Assembly (NCBI GenBank): GCA_963825315.1
Contig: CAWGST010000005.1
Coordinates: 434,001 to 498,000, forward strand
Reading direction: 5' to 3'
DNA: 64,000 bases
Origin: DASRLE01 sp963825315
GTDB lineage: Bacteria > Verrucomicrobiota > Verrucomicrobiia > Limisphaerales > Palsa-1400
The notes below the pieces were generated by a model that was not told the origin of the DNA, did no database searches, and worked only from the letters and a program-made list of their open reading frames with translations. Below are positions 18,149-26,964 of this stretch, piece by piece. A program made the position numbers and the translations under genes. Each line of letters begins with the position of its first letter. The first letter of the stretch is position 1.

Positions 18149-21100
18149 TTATTGATTCCCGGATGGATTTGACTCAACGCCTTTGGCTGCTTGTTGCGGG
18201 CCTCGTTTGCCAAGAGTTTTCTGGATTAACACATAAAACAGCGGCGCAAACAATGTGACCAGGAAGGTGGATGTGACCACTCCACCCAGCACGGCGGTGC
18301 CGATGGCTTTTTGAGCGCCTGCGCCCGCCCCATTCGCAAGAGCCAGAGGCAGGACCCCGAACCCGAACGCCAGCGAGGTCATGATGATGGGACGCAGCCT
18401 CAGTCTGGCCGCTTCCAGCGTCGCCTCGATCAGTCCCATCCCTTCATCCACTCGTGACTTGGCAAACTGCACGATGAGGATGGCGTTCTTGGTCGTCAGG
18501 CCAAGGGTGGTCAGCAGGCCAATCTGGAAATAGATGTCATTGGGCAATCCCCGGAGCGACGTGCCGATCACGCCGCCGATGACTCCCAAGGGCAGCGCCA
18601 GCAGGATCGAAATGGGGATTGGCCAACTCTCGTAGAGGGCGGCCAGGCACAGGAAGATCACGAGGATGGAAAAGGCGTAAATGGGAGCCGTCTGGGAACC
18701 GGCTTGTCGCTCCTGGTAGGAAAGCCCGTTCCAGTCAAAACCGGTGCCATGCGGCAATTTCTTGACGAACTCTTCCATGGCCTGCATGGCCTCGCCGGAA
18801 CTCCTCCCCGGCGCCGGCTCGCCCAAAATGTTGATGGACGGAAAGCCGTTGAAACGCTCCAGCCTTGGGGATCCGGAAGTCCAGTGCCCGGACGCAAAGG
18901 AAGAAAAGGGAACCATCCTGCCCGTGTTGTTGCGCACGTAAAGTTTTTCCAGGTCTTTGGGCAACATACGGTAGGGGGCGTCGGCTTGGGCAAAGACCCT
19001 CTTGACGCGGCCGCCTTGGATGAAGTCATTGACATAGGCGCTGCCGAAGGCCGTGGAGATCGTATTGTGGATCAAGGTGATGGGCACTCCCAACGCGCCC
19101 GCCTTCTCCCAATCCACGTCAATCCGATATTCGGGCACGTCTTCAAAGCCATTTGGCCGGACCTTGGTCAATACCGGGTCCTGTGCCGCCAATGCCGAGG
19201 AGTTGGTTGCGGGCCGCCATCAAGTCGGCGTGGCCCAGACCGCCGCGATCCAGCAACTGAAAATCAAACCCCTTGGCTATGCCCAGTTCCACCACCGCCG
19301 GCGGCGCGAAGGCAAACACCATGGCGTTGCGGATCCGGGAAAAATTCTCCATGGCTCTTCCGGCCACGGCTTCAACCTTCAGTTCCGGACGATTCGCGAA
19401 GCTTCCAATCCTTGAGATTGACGAAAGCCAGGCCGGCATTCTGTCCCTGGCCGGAGAGGTTCATGCCGGAGACCGTGAAGCAGGATTCCACCGCGTCTTT
19501 CTCGTGGTTCAGAAAAAAGTCATTGACTCCAGCCATCACCTTCTGGGTCTGCTCCAGCGTCGAGTTGGCAGGGAGCATGGCCTGCACTAACAGGACACCT
19601 TGATCTTCGTCCGGGAGATAGGCCGTGGGCATCCGCTTAAAGAGGAATGCCAACGCCGCCACGATCAGCAGGAAAATGATCACGCAGCGGATTTTGTTGG
19701 ACAGGGATCGGCCCACCAGTTGCAGATAGCGATCTCTGGCCCGAAAAAAGATGTGGTCAAACCATCGGAAGAACGGTCGCAGGAACCAGAACCCCGCCTC
19801 CGCGGGTTCATGTCCCTTGGGCACCGGCTTCAGAAACGAGGCGCACAGCACCGGCGTCAACACCAGGGCCACCACCACCGAAAGAAGCATCGAGGCGATG
19901 ATGGTGACGGAAAACTGACGGTAAATGACCCCGGTGGAGCCGCTAAAAAAGGCCATGGGGCCGAAGACGGCCGAGAGCACCAGGCCGATGCCGATCAAGG
20001 CGCTGGTGATTTGGTCCATGGACTTTCGAGTGGCCTCCAAGGGTGACAGACCTTCCTCGCTCATAATCCGTTCCACGTTTTCAACCACCACGATGGCGTC
20101 GTCCACCAGCAGGCCGATGGCCAGCACCATGGCGAACATGGTGAGCATGTTGATGGAAAAGCCGAAAAGCCCCAACACGGCGAAAGTTCCCAGGAGCACC
20201 ACGGGCACGGCGATGGTGGGGATCAAGGTGGCGCGCATGGTTCCCATGAACAGATACATCACCAGAAAAACCAGCACGATCGCCTCGAACAGAGTCTTGA
20301 CCACCTCGCCGATGGCCACCCGCACGAAGGGAGTGGTGTCATAAGGATAAACGACCTTCATGCCGGGGGGAAAGTAGTGGCTCATCTCCACCATCTTGGC
20401 CCTGATGGCATCAGCCGTGTCCAAGGCGTTGGCCCCGGCGGCCTGTCGGATGGCCATGCCGGCAGCCGGCTTGCCGTTGTAGAAGCCTTCGATATCGTAG
20501 GATTCAGTCCCGAGTTCCGTCCGCCCCACATCCTTGATCCGCACTCTGGAGCCATCGGGATTGGTGCGGATGGGGATGGCGGCAAACTCGCCGGGTGTTT
20601 TGAGCAGGCTTTGGACAATGATGGAGGCATTCAGGCGCTGGCCTTTCTCCGCCGGCGCTCCGCCGAACTGGCCGGCGGACACTTCCACGTTGTAGGCCTG
20701 CAGCGCCGTGGTCACATCCTCAATCGTCATGTTATATTCCGTCAGCTTGTCGGGGTTCAGCCAGATGCGCATCGAATACTGGCTGCCGAATTCGTCCACT
20801 TCACCCACCCCCGGCACCCGCGAAAGCACCTTCTCCAAGCTGGATTGGGCATAGTCCCGCAAGTCATCCCCATCCATGCTCCCGTCTTCCGAGATCAGGC
20901 CGATGACCAACAGATAGTTTCGAGTGGACTTGCTCACCATCACGCCCTGGCGCTGCACCACCTCCGGCAGACTCGCCGTGGCCAGTTGGAGCTTGTTCTG
21001 CACCTGGGCCCAGGCCAGGTCCGGATTCGTGCCGGGAGCAAACGTCAGCTCAACACGGGCATTGCCCGACGAATCGCTGGTGGCGGACAAGTAGAGCATC

Positions 21101-21324
21101 GTGTCGAAGCCGGTCATCTTCTGCTCGATAATTTGTGTCACGCTGTTTTCAACCGTCTCCGCCGACGCGCCCGGATAAAACGCGGTGATGGCGATGGAAG
21201 GGGGGGCGATGGGAGGATATTGCGATATGGGCAGACTGAAAATCGCCAGGCCGCCCGCCACCATCAGGATGATGGCGATGACCCAGGCGAAGACCGGACG
21301 TTTCAGGAAAAATCTCGATAACAT
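18149..21324 (-). CDS. HAE1-family RND efflux transporter (AcrB/MexB-like), two frameshifts
   Basis: About 1,055 aa when repaired. Frame 1 (from 21324): MLSRFFLKRPVFAWVIAIIL, TM1, porter domain, and GLLVDDAIVVVENVERIM with the proton-relay Asp pair of TM4. Near 19405 the frame shifts into FANRPELKVEAVAGRAMENF...GFDFQLLDRGGLGHADLMAARN, and near 19190 again into AAQDPVLTKVRPNGFEDVPEYRI, continuing to KNAILIVQFAKSRVDEG and the last TM segments. Each break is explained by one base (GGCATTGGCG for the second). Both sit in the second large periplasmic loop. Exports hydrophobic or amphiphilic compounds using the proton gradient. Confidence 0.9.
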
Positions 21325-21336
21325 GGCGAGCCTCAG

Positions 21337-22578
21337 TCAATTCGATGTCGAAACCGGCTGGGCTGTGTTCCCTGGTTTTGTCTCCGCTTTCCGACCGTCA
21401 TCAAAGGGCGCCTCTTTCACCGAAGCGCCGGGCTGGACTTTCTGCATGCCCTCGGCGATGACCCGGTCGCCAGGGGCCAGGCCGGAGGAGACGAGCCATT
21501 GGTCGCCTACGGCCCGGTCGAGGCTGAGCATCCGTTGTTCAACTTTGCCGGAAGCGTTCACAATCAACGCCACTGGATTGCCCTTTGGATCGCGAGAGAC
21601 GGCTTGCTGGGGGATCAAAATGCCTTGCTCATTGACGCCTTCCTTCACCACCACGCGAACGAACATGCCCGGCAGGAGAACCCCGTTCGGATTAGGGAAA
21701 ACCATCCGCAAGATCACAGATGCGGTTGTCGGATCCACCGAGACGTCGCGGAATTGAAGGGTTCCCTGCAAAGGATACTTCGTGCCGTCTTCGAGGATGA
21801 GATCCACTTGGTTCGCGTTTGTCTCGTCATGGTTCATCCGCTTCTCCTCCAAGCGGCGCTGCAATCGGAGCAGTTCCGTGGTGGATTGCGGCACATCCAC
21901 ATAAATGGGGTCCAGTTGCTGAATGGTGGCCAGGGCCGCGGGCTGATAAGCCGTCGCGATGGCGCCGTCCGTCACAGAGGATCTTCCAATCCGGCCGGAG
22001 ATTGGCGAGACCACACGCGTGTATCCAAGGTTGATGCGGGCCGTCTCCACCATCGCCTGATAATACGCAATATCGGCCACGGCCTGTTTCAGGGCGGCAG
22101 TTGCATCATCAAGGTCCTGCTGGGCAACCGCTTTATCGGCCAGGGCTTCCTTGTAGCGATCCGCCCTCAACTGAAGGGCAGGCAGATTGGCGTCAGCCCG
22201 ACCCAGGGCGGCCCTGGCATTGTCGAGCGCCGCCTGGAAGGGAGCGGGATCGATCTGGTAAAGCGCCTGGCCGGCCTGGACATCCGAACCTTCCGTAAAC
22301 AGGCGCTTCTGTATGAGGCCGTTGACCTGGGGCCGGATTTCCGCAATGCGATACGGTGAGGTGCGACCGGGCAAATCGGTTGTGAGCAGAACCTGCTGCC
22401 GGGCCACCGTCACCGTCGCGACTTCCGGCGCGTCGGCGGGAGGCGGAGCTGGATTCTGGCGATTGCAGGCGGTCAGTGCCAGCCCGCAGGACAAGGCTGC
22501 CAGAGCCGTTTTCCATTTATAAGAGAGATTGATAGATGACTGGGTATTCAGTTGAATCATAAGTTGCAGAAATGGCAT
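21337..22578 (-). CDS. RND efflux periplasmic adaptor (AcrA/MexA-like lipoprotein)
   Basis: 413 aa; start at 22578, with 22560 possible. The signal ends LAALSCGLALTAC (lipobox). Then the lipoyl/barrel-sandwich halves (GRTSPYRIAEIRPQVNGLI; GRIGRSSVTDGAIATAYQPA) flank a coiled-coil hairpin (about 105-180), followed by the beta-barrel VILRMVFPNPNGVLLPGMFV and membrane-proximal domain GDRVIAEGMQKVQPGA. It lies 12 bp upstream of the pump and 7 bp after tetR. It bridges the inner-membrane pump and the outer-membrane duct. Confidence 0.93.
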   Translation of the reverse strand: MPFLQLMIQLNTQSSINLSYKWKTALAALSCGLALTACNRQNPAPPPADAPEVATVTVARQQVLLTTDLPGRTSPYRIAEIRPQVNGLIQKRLFTEGSDVQAGQALYQIDPAPFQAALDNARAALGRADANLPALQLRADRYKEALADKAVAQQDLDDATAALKQAVADIAYYQAMVETARINLGYTRVVSPISGRIGRSSVTDGAIATAYQPAALATIQQLDPIYVDVPQSTTELLRLQRRLEEKRMNHDETNANQVDLILEDGTKYPLQGTLQFRDVSVDPTTASVILRMVFPNPNGVLLPGMFVRVVVKEGVNEQGILIPQQAVSRDPKGNPVALIVNASGKVEQRMLSLDRAVGDQWLVSSGLAPGDRVIAEGMQKVQPGASVKEAPFDDGRKAETKPGNTAQPVSTSN

Positions 22579-22585
22579 CGCGTGT

Positions 22586-23338
22586 TCATTTCGTTTTTAG
22601 TGAACGTGTGCTAACTTTTGTGTCGCTTGATTTGTCATTCGCATCGGAAAACAAAGCCAGGGCTTTTGGGTTGTAATAAGTGCTGATGGCCTTGTCCGTC
22701 ACACCCATCCCCCGGAGGATGAACCAGACGGCCTGATAAACAAGCTCCTCTCTGGTCGCCTGGCAATTGATGGCAGGCTTGGAGGGCAGATAAACCGAGG
22801 CCAGCCACGCGGCCAGATAATGGCCGAAGAGCGCGCGGTTTCCGGGTGAGAGGGGGCTTTTGACCGCTTCGCCCGAGGCCACGGCGGCATCAAGACAAGC
22901 CTCAATCCGGGCGCAAAAGTCCTCAAACCGATCCTGGTACATGAGTCGCGCAAAAGCGCCGTCTTCGAGAAGGCTTTTCAGCATCAGGCGCTGCCAGGTG
23001 TCCAAAGTAATCGCGCCGGCCGGTTTTCCCAGGACTTGAAGCCGCACCAAAAAATAAACCAAATAAACCAGCGTCGAAGTGGACGATTCGACTTCGCACA
23101 GCAGTTCCGTCACCTTGCGGGAAACCGCGTCATTTCCGTGGCAGCAGAAGTTTCGGATTTCGAGATAGAGCGCCTCCTTGCCGGGGAAATGTTTATAGAG
23201 CAAAGGTTCCGAAACGCCGGCCGCCTTGGCGAGGTCCCTGGTGGTGGTTTCGGCGTAACCCTGGCGGGCAAAAAGCGGCAGCGCGGCCATGACAATGGCC
23301 TGCTTTCGGTCTTTGGCTGACATGCGCGCCTTCTTCAT
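22586..23338 (-). CDS. TetR/AcrR-family repressor, probable regulator of the efflux operon
   Basis: 250 aa; ATG 23323 (MSAKDRKQ) has the better ribosome-binding site (AAGG, 5-nt gap) and is an alternative. The N-terminal HTH is canonical: AIVMAALPLFARQGYAETTT, RDLAKAAGVSEPLLYKHFPGKEALY. The longer C-terminal helical ligand domain is unrelated in detail to AcrR. It is first gene of the efflux operon, so the expected logic is autorepression relieved by a pump substrate. The 5' region before 23338 contains no obvious long palindrome. Confidence 0.9.
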   Translation of the reverse strand: MKKARMSAKDRKQAIVMAALPLFARQGYAETTTRDLAKAAGVSEPLLYKHFPGKEALYLEIRNFCCHGNDAVSRKVTELLCEVESSTSTLVYLVYFLVRLQVLGKPAGAITLDTWQRLMLKSLLEDGAFARLMYQDRFEDFCARIEACLDAAVASGEAVKSPLSPGNRALFGHYLAAWLASVYLPSKPAINCQATREELVYQAVWFILRGMGVTDKAISTYYNPKALALFSDANDKSSDTKVSTRSLKTK

Positions 23339-23392
23339 CGCCCGCCAGGTTAGTGCCTGCTAACTTTAAGTCAAGACGGGAAAAGTCTGTCT

Positions 23393-23747
23393 CAGACGAT
23401 TCGAGACGGTGGAACGGAGTGGGCTTGTCTGGCCGCAGTGAATGACTGCCATAAGCAATTCCATATCCCTGGTTGGCGTCTGGCCGGGTGGCTTTGATGA
23501 CGCGGGCGTTTGCTTTTTCAATATCGCTTGGAATTTGGACAATATGCTCGCCGCCACGCGCATCTTCTCGGGGAAGTTTGCCTTTTAATTTTCCATTTTT
23601 TTCAGCCCAGGCTCGCAATCGTTGTTGCTCGACTGAAATTCTCGTACCGCGCTCCGATGATGTGGCATCGTGGCCCGGAATTGTTTCAGCGCCTCGCCCC
23701 GTCTCAATGCAGCCTGATTCAATCAGTCCTGGTGAGCGGCCTGACAT
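23393..23747 (-). pseudogene. N-terminal fragment resembling a polyvalent protein kinase domain
   Basis: The frame opens at ATG 23747 (MSGRSPGLIESGCIETGRGA) and contains EQQRLRAWAEKNGKLK, ARGGEHIVQI and ARVIKATRP...GYGIAYGSH, reminiscent of the start of 'putative polyvalent protein kinase' domains found in phage and plasmid polyvalent proteins (LRxWAExxG, GGEEHxVW, VxKxTxP). Similarity fades after about residue 120, and the frame then merely runs into tetR in another frame, so I place the boundary near 23393. Probably a truncated mobile-element gene. Confidence 0.35.
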
Positions 23748-23863
23748 GGTTGCTTTTGACTTTTGGTTTTTTCCTGCTGGAGCAGCTTTTGAAATTCCCG
23801 CTCTGCGTCTGGAGACAGCGGTACCGACGACCGGACTTGTCTCAACATTTCGAACCGCGTCAT
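23723..23863 (-). CDS. Short ORF upstream of the kinase-like fragment
   Basis: 46 aa (MTRFEMLRQVRSSVPLSPDA..., ending PCQAAHQD). Composition (EREFQKLLQQEKTKSQKQ) is plausible for a small charged alpha-helical protein. Its stop overlaps the start of the kinase-like fragment by 25 bp, an arrangement common in phage/plasmid small-gene pairs. No family recognised. Confidence 0.35.
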   Translation of the reverse strand: MTRFEMLRQVRSSVPLSPDAEREFQKLLQQEKTKSQKQPCQAAHQD

Positions 23864-23999
23864 GGGCCGCTGATTCAATCTATCCTGTCACCGGTCACTT
23901 CAAAACCAGCCAGTCGGGGTCGAATCAAAACCGGCCACTCTGAAGCGCTTTATTCATATCAGGCTTTTTGATGCAAGCAAGGTGCTTTTCATTTTCTTC

Positions 24000-24042
24000 C
24001 TGCGACTGCGCCAACGGCGGTTGGCTCCGGCGACTTGTTAGG
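24000..24042 (-). other. attC-like recombination site half (integron cassette)
   Basis: Read on the minus strand from 24042, directly after the cupin stop, the sequence is GCCTAACAAGTCGCCGGAG, then CCAACCGCCGTTGGCGC. GCCTAAC fits the RYYYAAC core of integron attC sites, the following AAGTCGCC resembles an L-box, and CCAACgGCCGTTGG-type self-complementarity fits the central stem. A matching GTTRRRY core at the far end is not evident, so the site is partial. The other boundary is GTTAGGC at 26021-26027. Confidence 0.4.
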
Positions 24043-24056
24043 CCGTCTGGAGGAAT

Positions 24057-24500
24057 TCATCGGGTAACCCCAGGCGGCAGCGCAGGAACCAGCCCGTGTT
24101 TCAATAGCACCGCTTTCAACTTTTCAACATCGGGCGGGCCACCGGCATTCACGAGGGCTGCCGCCTCCTTGAAGAAATCCCGGCCGAGCAGCGCCGGAGT
24201 AATGATGGCCAGCCCCTTCGCTTCGGTCGGCTTCAGGTTGTTGAAACCATGAACCGCCCCGCGCGGAATGAAACAAGATTCCCCCGGGCCAATGTCCACC
24301 GGTTTTCCCTCCACGGTGAACGTCACCACGCCGGCCACACCATAAATGGTCTCGTCGTAATGCTGGTGCGAATGGGGCACTGGCACCTTCGCACCCGCCG
24401 GGACAGTGAATTCAAACATCGCCACCGCACCGTTCGTGTCGGCGGATTCAAGCAGAAAACGGATTCCGATCTGCCCAACCTGGATTATCTCATTTTTCAT
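24057..24500 (-). CDS. Cupin-domain protein
   Basis: 147 aa single-cupin protein. Motif 1 is PHSHQHYDETIYGVAGVVTF (H-x-H...E-x6-G pattern), motif 2 GESCFIPRGAVHGFNN (P-x4-H). The metal ligands (two His, Glu, His) are all present. The C-terminal helix region FFKEAAALVNAGGPPDVEKL resembles that of the neighbouring disrupted cupin, so the two look like tandem paralogues. It ends 15 bp before the attC-like core. Enzymatic or sugar-binding role unknown. Confidence 0.8.
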   Translation of the reverse strand: MKNEIIQVGQIGIRFLLESADTNGAVAMFEFTVPAGAKVPVPHSHQHYDETIYGVAGVVTFTVEGKPVDIGPGESCFIPRGAVHGFNNLKPTEAKGLAIITPALLGRDFFKEAAALVNAGGPPDVEKLKAVLLKHGLVPALPPGVTR

Positions 24501-24866
24501 AGGCGGTTCGCATCATTGGAGGGGTGGCCCGACCAGCTCGATTCCATGTTTGGCGGCGGCGGCCTTCAGCGCCTGAATGGCGTCGGCGGATGGCGGTCCC
24601 GCCAGTGCGGGCAGTTCCGGGCGTTCCGCCGGGCGGCTCACTGCACGCACGAAGCGTTCAAAATCCCCGCGCACAGTGATCGTCTGGCAGCGGCCTTCCG
24701 GCACTGACTCCACGCGATAGGTGTGCGGCACGCCTTTTGGCGTTAGCAGGACGTCGCCCGCGACGAGTCTCTGCTCCTGGTCTTTGACCTTCACACGAAA
24801 CTCCCCCTCTAGAGCGTTTTAAATAAAACTGTAGCCATTCCGTTGGGCCTGTGGTATAGGCAGTTC

Positions 24867-25298
24867 ATGCGAACTTTATCGTTGGACCTGCGCGAACGGA
24901 TTTTGGCTTCCTATGACCTTGAAGAGGGGACTCGCGTGGAGGTCGGCGATCGTTACCGGGTTTCGCTGGGCCTGGTCAAGAAGCTCTTGCAACAACGCCG
25001 ACGGACCGGGGAGATCGGTCCGCGCCACCGTTTCTCCGGGCGCAAGCCGATGATCCTGGCGGCCCATCAGCGCCAGATGCGGACTCTATTGAATCAGAAG
25101 CCCGACCTGACCTTGAAAGAGCTGCGCGCCGGCTTGGAACTGGACTGTTCTCTGCCCGCCATCCACTACGTTCTGGCGAAGATGGGGCTGACATATAAAA
25201 AAAGACACTCCATGCCAGCGAGCAAGACCGTCCGGACATTGCGCGGGCGCGCCGCGCCTGGCGGCGTCGGCAAGGCGGTTTGGACCCGGCCAAACTGA
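24867..25298 (+). CDS. IS630 transposase orfA (DNA-binding part)
   Basis: 143 aa from MRTLSLDLRERILASYDLEE; the helix-turn-helix region (about 1-60, VSLGLVKKLLQQRRRTG) and a second winged-helix region (LNQKPDLTLKELRAGL...CSLPAIHYVLAKMGLTYKK) are typical. After TYKK the zero frame is non-native. A run of seven A at 25197-25203 lets the ribosome slip by -1 to give TYKKKTLHASEQDRPDIARA, the family consensus leading into orfB. Differs from copy 2 by one residue (GLV vs GMV). Confidence 0.9.
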   Translation: MRTLSLDLRERILASYDLEEGTRVEVGDRYRVSLGLVKKLLQQRRRTGEIGPRHRFSGRKPMILAAHQRQMRTLLNQKPDLTLKELRAGLELDCSLPAIHYVLAKMGLTYKKRHSMPASKTVRTLRGRAAPGGVGKAVWTRPN

Positions 25299-25804
25299 TT
25301 TTCCTGGACGAATCGGGTGCCAAAACCAATCTGACCCGCCTGCGCGGGCGCGCCCTGCGGGGTCAGCGTGTCCACGCCCAATGTCCGCAGGGCCATTGGC
25401 AAACCACGACCATGATCGGCGCCATCCGCCTGGACGGTGCCACCGCCTGCATGACCATCGAGGGGGCCACCGATACGGAGGTTTTCCGGGTCTATGTCGG
25501 CCATGTCTTGTGCCCGACGCTGCGCGTCGGAGATGTGGTCATCATGGATAACCTCTCCCCGCATAAAAGTGAGCCGACCCTTTCGCTGATCGCGCAGGCT
25601 GGAGCCCAAATCCTCTTCCTTCCAGCCTATTCCCCAGACCTCAATCCCATCGAGCAAATGTGGAGCAAAGTCAAATCCCACCTGCGTACAGCCGAGGCCC
25701 GCACGCAGCCCGCTCTGCTCCAGGCGATTGCTTCAGCTTTGCAGAGTATCACGCCCCGGGATGCCATGAACTGGTTTGCCTCTTGTGGCTACAGTTTTAT
25801 TTAA
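25280..25804 (+). CDS. IS630 transposase orfB (DDE catalytic part)
   Basis: 174 aa as an isolated frame, but natively the C-terminus of a fusion made by -1 frameshifting at the A7 run upstream. Catalytic residues are in LIFLDESGAKT (Asp), VVIMDNLSPHK (Asp) and LPAYSPDLNPIEQMWSKVK (Glu), the IS630/Tc1-mariner DDE triad. Differs from copy 2 at two residues (LRVGD vs LRAGD; PRDAM vs PRAAM). Confidence 0.92.
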   Translation: MDPAKLIFLDESGAKTNLTRLRGRALRGQRVHAQCPQGHWQTTTMIGAIRLDGATACMTIEGATDTEVFRVYVGHVLCPTLRVGDVVIMDNLSPHKSEPTLSLIAQAGAQILFLPAYSPDLNPIEQMWSKVKSHLRTAEARTQPALLQAIASALQSITPRDAMNWFASCGYSFI

Positions 25805-26020
25805 AACGCTCTAGGACGTGCATGACCTCATCCTCCGCGCGATGAAGATGTAAAGGCGGCGAAAAGCCGTGCGGCACACGATGCTCGAGGACGGAGATGC
25901 CATCCTGACCGTCCGACATGGACACCCGGATGGTGACGAGTGAGTTTTGAAACCATAATTGATTTGCAGGCATAGGTTTGATCATAGGCATTGCCTGCTA
26001 AATGCTCAAGCGCTATAAGC

Positions 26021-26057
26021 GGCCTAACTAGTGTAGTGTCCCATAATTAGTTAGACA
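26021..26057. other. Cassette boundary-like GTTAGGC and possible IS end
   Basis: On the minus strand GTTAGGC (26027-26021, GTTRRRY core) lies 30 bp upstream of the disrupted cupin start, as at the 5' edge of an integron cassette. Directly outside it CTAACTA...TAGTTAG (26023-26055) forms a 7-bp inverted repeat around GTGTAGTGTCCCATAAT, a sequence that looks like an IS end. The region is probably a junction of several insertions. Confidence 0.35.
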
Positions 26058-26964
26058 TATTTTCAGGCGATTCTTTCGTTGATTCGGGCCATCTCCCTCA
26101 TATTTCACGACTGAAAGGGTCCTGAAAGGGTCAGTGAAAGGGTCAGTGGTATTCGCACATTCTGGCTGTGGCGCAAGATTGTCCGGCGATGCCGCCCGCT
26201 TTGCCCGCTGTCGCTCAATCTGCTTGTGAATGTCGAAGGCCACGCCGGTGGGAATGCCTGGTGCGTTCTTCCAGAAATTGTTTCGCCGCCGCATCCATTT
26301 CAATGCAGCAGTTCCACCAGACCCGTTTCTTCCGCGAAACTTTTTGCCAGCGGTTGATCGAGCGTTGCCAGACTGAGCCTGGAAAAAGCAGTTTAACCAC
26401 GGATAAACCAGATAGACACGGATTTGGAACAGCTTGCGAGAATTGGCGCTTTCACCAAAAAGGTGATGCTTGCCAATGGCATTTTTATCCGTGTTCATCT
26501 GTGTTCATCCGTGGTTTGCCTTCCCTCAAATTCTTAAAACACTGATGGTCATTAAACCGTCCAACCAGTCTAAGCCGGCTTTATCGTTAATGTTACGGGC
26601 TTGTTACGGGTTTGTAACGGCAAATGTTACGGGCTAAGTCGTTGATTATCAACACTGTAGCGGATGTTACGGGTTTTCCAGACCTATGTATCAATCTCAA
26701 ACCAGCGAAGAACCCTTTGAGCATTCATAAATCGCTTGCTGACAATATGTTGTGACTATTTAACGGGTAAAATGCGGAAAGTTTCACGGTTTTTTCGGGA
26801 CTGTTGTCTTGAGAAATTTAAAGCTTTGCCCCGAAGCCTTTCGGGGCTGCCTTTCAAACTGAAAGGCATCCGCCGGCCGAAAGGCGGGATGGGCGCAATA
26901 CGGCGTTGACAGCAGCCAACAGAAGCCTTTTCTTATCGGGCAAGCTGTGGAATAGAATGAATCC
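26058..26964. other. 900-bp gene-poor repeat region
   Basis: No supported gene. It contains an inverted pair of the widespread AACCACGGATAAAC / GTTCATCCGTGGTTT type (26395-26424 against 26484-26516), two small hairpins (CCCCGAAGCCTTTCGGGG at 26832-26849 and GCCTTTCAAACTGAAAGGC next to it), and the TGTTACGGG repeats annotated separately. A minus-strand frame at 26028-26498 has no recognisable domain and spans the repeats, so I do not call it. Confidence 0.5.
26591..26673. promoter_or_regulatory. Cluster of TGTTACGGG repeats
   Basis: TGTTACGGGCT (26591), TGTTACGGGTT (26602), TGTAACGGCAAA (26613) and TGTTACGGGCT (26625) follow each other at 11-12 bp, then the palindrome GTTGATTATCAAC (26641-26653), TGTAGCGGA (26656) and TGTTACGGG (26665). 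One-turn spacing suggests a multi-site operator or iteron-like array. The nearest downstream gene is the SGNH hydrolase, about 290 bp away. Confidence 0.5.

Larger units (their letters stand above)
24812..25811 (+). mobile_element. IS630-family element, copy 1
   Basis: Exactly 1000 bp with inverted ends beginning GAGCGTTTTAAATAAAACTG and continuing TAGCCA (26 bp), flanked by TA on both sides (24810-24811, 25812-25813), the TA duplication expected of IS630/Tc1-mariner elements. It encodes orfA and orfB joined by a -1 shift. A nearly identical copy in the opposite orientation lies at 57783-58782. Confidence 0.95.
24513..25991 (-). pseudogene. Cupin gene interrupted by IS630 copy 1
   Basis: The N-terminal part (25991 down to 25814) reads MPMIKPMPANQLWFQNSLVT...HGFSPPLHLHRAEDEVMHVLE; the C-terminal part (24809 down to 24513) reads EFRVKVKDQEQRLVAGDVLL, TPKGVPHTYRVES. 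Excising the 1000-bp IS plus one TA joins them in frame as EVMHVLEGEFRVKVKDQ, restoring HxHxxxDE...G and the second cupin motif in a protein of about 158 aa. The gene was therefore intact when the IS landed. It starts 13 bp before the downstream cupin at 24500. Confidence 0.9.

Noticed and set aside
18149..21324. Programmed frameshifting in the RND gene
   Set aside because: Two separate shifts in a periplasmic loop of a pump have no precedent I know of; single-base errors or mutations explain them more simply.
26028..26498. 156-aa minus-strand frame
   Set aside because: Spans inverted dispersed repeats and shows no family similarity; treated as non-coding.
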